Positions 57,900 through 64,000 of a DNA stretch of 64,000 bases are shown piece after piece. Position 1 is the stretch's first letter. Each line of letters starts with the position of its first letter. The notes beneath the pieces are model-generated. The model had not been told where the DNA came from. It ran no database searches and worked only from the letters and a program-made list of their open reading frames with translations. The DNA lies in the NCBI GenBank assembly GCA_030704615.1, contig CM060734.1, positions 46,766,042 through 46,830,041 on the forward strand, written 5' to 3'. The stretch is from Takakia lepidozioides (Eukaryota > Streptophyta > Takakiopsida > Takakiales > Takakiaceae). The position numbers and the translations under genes were made by a program.

Positions 57900-58842
57900 T
57901 AATTTGCATGTATTCAGTTCCCTTCACATTTCTCATTATAGTTCTCTTACATTCAGTTTCCCTCACATTTGTCCCTTCAGTTCTCTTATATTCAGTTCCC
58001 CTCACATTTGTCCCGCGTTGGCGGTCCTGATTTAATAAAATAATTACATACTCAAATACTCAAAATACAAAATCAGGACTGCCAGTAAAAGACACCTTGC
58101 CTTAAAGGCGTCATTTTTTTTCAATAAAAAAATATTATATGAATTATTCTTACTAAATTGACAATGATATACCATAAGATATACCATTAAGTGACTAGGT
58201 AGTTTAAGAACTTTAACAAATGAATTATGAGTCAATAGTCAAAGACAATGCATTCTTGGTTTTTGTGAGTGTTTATCTAGATATAATAAATATTTGAATC
58301 TAACTAGATAGAAATGATTCAATAATTTGGTGAATTAAATTAAATTTCATGTGATAAATATTCCTGGATTATTTTGTGAATGAAGATTGTATAAGATATA
58401 CCATACACACAATATTTGAAGCACTTAGCATGTTAACAAAACAAGATAATTAATGAGAACAAAGAATAATCTGTCTATGTGGATACGATTATGACATAAA
58501 CGCTTTACATATAAATATATATAACACTTATAAATAAATATAAATTTTAAAAATTAAATATGTGTTCTTCACCTTGATAGAAAATCATAATAATAATTAA
58601 ATGAAAAGAGCAAATGTGAAAGATAAAAATGAATGTGATGGAGTTGGAGGGATAAATTTGAAGAGAACTGAATATAATGTAACTCATTGTGGAAAATCGA
58701 GAGGAAATGAATGTAATAGAGGTGAAGGGATAAGTATGGGGGAAACTGAATATAATAGAACTGAAAGGATAAATGTGAGGGGAACTTAATGTAAGAGAAC
58801 TGAAGGGACAATTGTGATGGAACTGAATGTAAAAGAACTTCG
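57900..58842. mobile_element. Element with repeated inverted subterminal motifs
   Basis: TTCAGTTC.CCTCACATTTGTCCC recurs about three times at 57915-58015. Its inverse (GGGACAAATGTGAGGGGAACT-like) recurs about six times at 58600-58842, flanking ~580 bp of AT-rich non-coding DNA. The right edge coincides with the start of a PPR fragment. No terminal repeat or target duplication was pinned down. Confidence 0.5.
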
Positions 58843-58936
58843 CAGTCCACGACACCACATCTCGTTCAGCCATACTGTCGAACACTCCCTCTGCATCCTC
58901 GATGCACCCACATTTTGCATACATGTAGCCTTTCAA
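58843..58936 (-). pseudogene. Isolated PPR motif fragment
   Basis: Encodes [26 protein letters not shown]-type sequence (MYAKCG, then AERDVVSW), nearly the same as the units at 36343-38523, but is a single partial copy cut at both sides. Confidence 0.8.
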
Positions 58937-59928
58937 TTTTGTAATTAAGGTGGAGCCATTATGCGACTAGCCGCTTGTTTCTTTACACATTCAATGAAAA
59001 TGTTACAGCACTTCAAGAGAATAATTACGAAAAAACCACCAAACATAAATCAATGGTATACCAAATTTTTGAAACCCTCACAAGTTCAATTCTTTAGTTT
59101 TGTGGTGAGCACGTTTCAATTTACTAATATATTACGATAACATATACATATATAATAATAAATAATGAAATGTCTTTGATTTCGGTGTCAAGATGCTTAT
59201 CCTCATAATTGTAAGCGTCACGACCAATGTTTCGTCTTTATATTCCTTACATTGTGGCGCAAGTGACATTTATATATGAGAACAAAGTAGAGCATGCACT
59301 AGAAGCATTCGTGTCATTTACCACTGGGGTCGTAAAAGTCAAAAAACAGGGATCGACTGGAAGTTACAATAGACCAGTTACAACAGACGTGGTAGTTGGG
59401 TTGGACATCCAATGATTGGAGTGGTAAATGACGTAGATGCGCGAACAACTGCTCAGCGATTAATGCGATTAATGTTGAAGAACCACGTGGCGTAACCAGG
59501 CGGGCCGCCTGTGTGTCTGATGTTTTGAGCTGACTTTGACTTTTCCCTCCGGATGAGTGGACTGACTCACCCGGGGCGCGGTGACACATGGACGCGGACG
59601 TGGATGCGGACGTGGATGCCGATGTGGCGGCGCCGCGACGAGCGGTAATGCCGCTGCGTGGCCACGGGCTCAAGACGCCACATCGCAGTCGGCCACATAA
59701 CTTGGAGTGCTGCATGTCACGTGGCAACAGCCACTGGCGAAGTTGACTGCACAACTGCCGGCAGACGAATCCACGGGGACCACGTGGACAGTGTGTGGGT
59801 CGACGCGTGGCGTCGTCCCCACGCAATGGCAGTGAGGGGTACGACTGCTAGTGGAAAGACGCAGAGTGCTTGTGCCATCTCGAGACTGCTTTGGCCAACT
59901 CCGCTGCCACTATGCTAGTTGGTTGCAC
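58937..59928. other. Intergenic, AT-rich then GC-rich, no gene recognised
   Basis: AT-rich to about 59230, then GC-rich from about 59480, including a short repeat of GGACGTGGATGC (59586-59620). Open frames in the GC-rich part look like low-complexity by-products. Confidence 0.5.
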
Positions 59929-59968
59929 TACAGTAGGAAAGCACTGCAAATGAGCACTTGTAGTGGTT
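59929..59968. mobile_element. Probable terminus of a CACTA element
   Basis: Starts CACTACAGTAGGAAAGC and soon holds an inverted GCACTTGTAGTGG, with TAGTGGTTT repeated nearby (59961, about 60035). This is typical of CACTA ends and lies 440 bp beyond the 3' end of the En/Spm-like gene at 60408-63874. The partner end would be to the right of the window. Confidence 0.5.
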
Positions 59969-60407
59969 TGTGTGAGTTGTCCAACTGACTTGCATTCTAA
60001 GCTGAAAATATGGTTCTGATGCATTCTACTGGTTTTAGTGGTTTACCCATATGCAGGGGGAATTGAGAAGCAATGATACTGGGCGACACTCAGAACACAG
60101 ACCACGATGCATGCACAACATCACGCTAATGAACCAAATAGACGAGGCAACAGGGAGACCAAAGACCATCACACATACACATAGAAGGCGGACGGACACG
60201 ACGACAAGTCAGGAAATGGAATATTGCATTCAAATTGGAGACCGTCACGGCACACCTGCATATGAGCAAGACTAAATGCCAACATACATGGTTGCCGGAC
60301 ATCACTTAAACTGTCATGGCCCAAATGTACAAAACTGGTAACGTGAGTATCATACACACTTCTATGAGTATCATTACACACCCAACAGGGACTACAAACA
60401 TGAAATG

Positions 60408-63400
60408 TCACTTGATACCTTCACCCCTCCTCATACTCTTCTCTGGCAACAGAGTCACCGTGCCTTTCACGTGCGCTAGTGTGGTCTGGGGGGGGGGGGG
60501 GGGGGGGGGGGCATCGTCCACATTTGGGCAAGACAGTGTAACACTTGGAAGCATGATCTCGTGGACTTTCACCTTGTACCACCCGGATGGAATGTCCTTG
60601 CAGTGGAACTTGTCAACCCCGGCTATTCCCACCACTTCCGCCTTGGCGGCGGCTGTCTTTGACCGCTTGTCATGGGGGTTCAGGAGAAACACAGGATCTG
60701 ATATCTGCAGACACCAACATCAGGGTCCACTCAGCAACAAACATAGCAATGACAGGGTGAAAGTCAAGCGCAGCTGGGCATGGAAACGATCTTGGTTGCC
60801 ACAATACTGAATCAGCAGCAAATTCATGGTGTACCAACCTACTTTGAAGCGAAGCTCGTCGCTGAGGGTGGCAACTGAGGAAAGTTGCCCACGTGTCTTC
60901 AACTGCAGCAGCAAAAAGAGGTTTAGTCAGACGGATAAGAATAACATGAACTCTGGTGGTTGCAATGGTATAAACACACCTCCACGGAGCAAGCTAACTT
61001 ACACCCTGCTCAGACCGTGCACACTACAACCTCCTGGCAAAAATAACCCTACTAAAAACCAGCCAGGCAAAGCAAGGAGCCATGAATGCATGCCTGGGGA
61101 ACCACGTCCTGCTACGATGATGGTGCCGGGGACAGCCCACTCCTCTTGCTCACCTGCAATGAATACACATTGCAACGCTTCAGGAAGTGTATCCATAAAG
61201 GAAACCAACCAAGAAAGTTTGCGGAGAGGGGCTGGGAACAACCATACCTTGGAGCCTGCCTCCTCATGCCGGGGGGGGAATCCGGAATGCTGCCGCCGTA
61301 GCACTATGGTCCTTGGCGCAGGACCCACCTTCTTCACAAACGACCCCACTGCCACTCCCTGTACATGTGGTCCCTGCAAAACATATAGTGCCAGCCTTGC
61401 GTGAGAGGGCATCCGGGGGGAACAAAACAAACATATCTTTTGGGTTCGATGTCATGTTGCAAACATTAAGGTTAGTTTCACCTGCATGGGCGCAGAAGTA
61501 CTTCCCCCAACGACCCCATCCTCTCCCACATTCAAGCTGCCAGTCGGGGTCAGCTTCCGCGTGCTTGTGAAGACACGCACATCCTTGGAGCAAAACAAAT
61601 CTTGGCAGTAGGGCCAGACTGTTTCTAAAAGGTACTCTAAATCGGGCCCCTCACTGACATTGCCAGTGACATCAAACGATAATGGATGGACCATGTTCAA
61701 AGGGGAGTTCCCCCTCCCCTTGTGTGGTGAATCATCCACTAGGAGGGTGTTGGATTCGTTAAATCCAGAAAATTCCGACCACACCCTCGACAGTCTCTTC
61801 TGTAAGTTCTGTACGGCAGGCCCTTTTGTGGGGTGTGGCTCAATCAAGGGGTCACACTCCTCTTGTGACCACACAAAGAGGGGAGAACCCTTGACCCCCT
61901 GCATCACCACTTTGAAGATGTCTGCAACATTCCCCTTGGAAGCACAGGACCATATCCCAACGTAGAAATGCCGGAAGAGAAGGTTTAAAAACTCGCAGAC
62001 CTGGGACCTTGGGAAAACATACTTGTTGGTGGTCAACACCCATGGCCAATGACGCCTCGGGTTGGGCTGAAAGTTAGGAATAGAGTGGCACAGGATCCCG
62101 TTCAGGTCTAGAACAATTAGTTTCGACTTTTCTATGAAAGGAGCTTTTGAAGGGGTGTCACGGGGTCTCACCTCAGTGGGTTGGGAGACAACAGTCACCC
62201 CGGAGGGCAAAGTTTCGGTCCCCCTGCAGCCTGGACCAGGCAAACTACCACCCTCTCCCCCTACAGCTTCCCCTTTTCCCTTGATAGAATGAGCAATGAC
62301 CCCCCCATCGTCCATGTCATCCCCACCAACTCGCTGGACCTCTCCCTCTTCAACGAGTGGACCCTGCCCCCCACTGTGAATATCATCAACAACAGGCTGG
62401 ACCTCTGTCACATCCCTACCCACTACAATTACTTCCTCCTTCTCAGGTACAATGGTCGCAGCAGGGGGGTCTTCCATAATGCCACCCGTCACACCCCCTT
62501 TTTGCCTCATCATGAGTTCCACTATCTTCTTCAGTTGTGCTTCCATTCCCCTCTCCCGCTCCGCAGAGAGAGCCGCAAGCCTCTCCAGGGCCCCGATGCG
62601 GGCTGCCATTGAGTTCCCCGCTCCCTACGCATACAAACACCCACCCGTACTGTTAAAAACCAGAAGAAGAGGCCGAATGTGCAGGATTTAGGCATTCGGA
62701 GATGGCTGGGTTTGGCATAACACCCCTCGTGTACCATGCGTGGGGGCCCCACATACCCACCAAATCTTAGTACAACAACAGATTCATGAATGGAAACCGG
62801 ACTTCAAAACATACCTGGCTCAAAACAGACTCTGATGGGGTGCCAGTCGCATAGTTCTTTTGCTCCGCCCCGAGCTGGACAGTGACGGGCTCCGCGCTTT
62901 GCGTCTTTTCTGTATTTGCCCATCCACACACTGTCAGTACAAAATGCCAGGAGCATATGGACAAAGCACTGCCCTGCATATCACATAACAACTAATTCTG
63001 CACAAGCAATAAAACCCACTCGTGGGTGTCTCTTCCATCAGAACATGCCACAACGTAGGAGCAATGAGAAGGGGGTGAGGAGATTACCAAACGGGCTGCT
63101 TGGCCTGCAACTCCTGCCCGGCCCCAACGCGAGGGGTTCATGACACAAGCACGCGCTTGCTTCATCCCTTCAGCCTTTGCAAGTCCACGAGGGGACTCCC
63201 AGTAGGCAACAAGCTTATCCCAATAGGCGGGTTCAGTGTTCATTGGCCTCACACCAGTCTTTGCCCATTTATCTTTCAGTTTTGCTCTTTCTCCTTTCAT
63301 TATCTTCCCACATTGCTTCACTATAAAATCACGATTGGCAGGGATAGGTCTGTACTCGTACATTCCATTTATGCCCTCTATTACTGTTGACATGGCACTC

Positions 63401-63874
63401 TGGGACTGCTGGTCAATGTCTTGTACGCTTGAGTCAAGGTAACGCAATGCCAGGCCACGCAAATCACGCTGCCAGTGTTCCTTACCTTCGCAGCCAACAT
63501 TGATGACTCCATTTCCATGCACCTCCACCTTGTGGCGCTTTAGCCCTGCAGCCACCCTTCCCTCTCCATCTCCTTCCCATTGTTTCATGGCATGGCGTCG
63601 TTCCTTCCTCAGCTCTGATGTCCGTTTCCTGCCCCCATGCTCTGGAGCAACGCCGTCATACGTTGTGGGGGGTGACTGATGTGTGTCGGAGGGGGGAGGG
63701 CCGTATGGAGATGTGGGAGGCCCCCATTGTGACGTGCCAACATCAGGAAGCCAGCGCCACGACCCCGAAGCAGGGGGGCTCCCCATGGTGCACTCTGTTG
63801 TGGAGACCATGCGGCAGGGGGTGGGTGCCAAGGTTGGTGTTGGTTGGCATTGTGTGGTGGCTGTGAGTGCTTTG
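60408..63874 (-). CDS. CACTA (Ptta/En-Spm) protein fused to an FCP1/NLI-type phosphatase-like domain (5' incomplete)
   Basis: Exons with GT-AG introns that keep one frame: up to ~63874-63088, 62973-62815, 62624-61482, 61373-61248, 60902-60843, 60704-60408 (stop). The first shown exon is Pro-rich, then basic, and ends in WDKLVAYWESPRGLAKAEGM and NPSRWGRAGVAG, the style of the plant Ptta/En-Spm transposase domain. Exon 3 has a coiled coil (RIGALERLAALSAERERGM) and an NLI/FCP1-type HAD domain at 61575-62123: VLDLNGILC (motif I, second Asp replaced by Asn), IWSCASKGN (motif II), LLVDDSPHK (motif IV). The last exons (VVGIAGVDKFHCKDIPSGWY, TTLAHVKGTVTLLPEK) resemble TNP1/En-Spm C-termini. The true start lies upstream, perhaps beyond the window. 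The lost general acid suggests weak or no catalysis. Domain calls come from motifs only; the fusion rests on splice-site reading. Confidence 0.7.
60488..60511. repeat. 24-nt poly(G) run in a coding exon
   Basis: Twenty-four consecutive G on the plus strand encode a run of eight prolines in the last exon of the CACTA fusion gene. Length is a multiple of three, so the frame holds as given, but such runs are prone to slippage and sequencing error. Confidence 0.95.
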
Positions 63875-64000
63875 CTGCAGCTTCACTCCCCTTCCGCTGC
63901 CAAAAACATCCGACACACAAGGTGCATCAGCTGTAGTCCTACTGAACACAACGTCACCAGAGCACAAACGATCCCACAACCACAACTATGGATTGGCTGA

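Noticed and set aside
59314-59826. 170-codon minus-strand frame in GC-rich DNA
   Set aside because: Low-complexity Ser/Thr/Ala repeat (TSAS) from a microsatellite; opposing frames are open as well and no domain is seen.
61143-61181. Extra exon between 61248 and 60902 in the CACTA fusion gene
   Set aside because: A TTGCAG acceptor exists, but its phase does not fit the neighbouring exons, whereas direct joining of 61248 to 60902 keeps the frame.

Overview
This is nuclear DNA of a land plant. It holds a plant-type alkaline ceramidase, a dirigent protein, PLS-class PPR repeats, a Ty3 retrotransposon, hAT and CACTA transposon genes, GT-AG introns, TATA boxes and an AATAAA signal. A ten-exon gene for a sperm-tail PG-rich repeat (SHIPPO) protein can be read without a break. 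Such proteins belong to motile cilia, so the plant probably makes swimming sperm: a bryophyte, lycophyte, fern, or possibly cycad or Ginkgo. The large share of transposons and the wide gene spacing fit a seed-free vascular plant, but the species cannot be fixed from this window.

Layout. 1-5660: no recognised gene, two GC-rich islands. 5661-12901 (-): intact 313-residue SHIPPO-repeat gene. 12902-20140: non-coding, with tRNA-like SINE pieces, CACTA-type MITE sequence, a minisatellite and a long hairpin. 20145-21166 (+): dirigent gene with TATA box, single exon and poly(A) signal. 22196-24223 (-): two-exon alkaline ceramidase. 24224-31127: SINEs, a CACTA-type MITE and LTR-like sequence. 31128-32964 (-): decayed hAT transposase.

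33340-58930 is a nested repeat zone. An 11-unit satellite of 120 bp (240-bp dimers in its later part) is followed by an array of ~100-bp units with a GGCGACCGCC palindrome. A 5.2-kb element with CACTA-type ends, carrying broken PPR repeats, sits in one palindrome. An 11.9-kb Ty3 element (minus strand, 5-bp target duplication GGCGA, near-identical LTRs) sits in another. Beyond it lie a decayed coiled-coil/RING-H2 gene (+) and a decayed protein-kinase gene (-), converging, then an inverted-repeat element beside one more PPR scrap.

59929-64000 looks like the 3' part of a CACTA (En/Spm) transposon that runs off the right edge. Its spliced minus-strand gene joins a Ptta/En-Spm-like domain, a coiled coil, an NLI/FCP1-type HAD phosphatase-like domain and a TNP1-like C-terminus. 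This fusion is the most novel-looking object in the window. The three host genes have unrelated roles (cilium structure, cell-wall/lignan chemistry, sphingolipid turnover) and do not look like a functional cluster.
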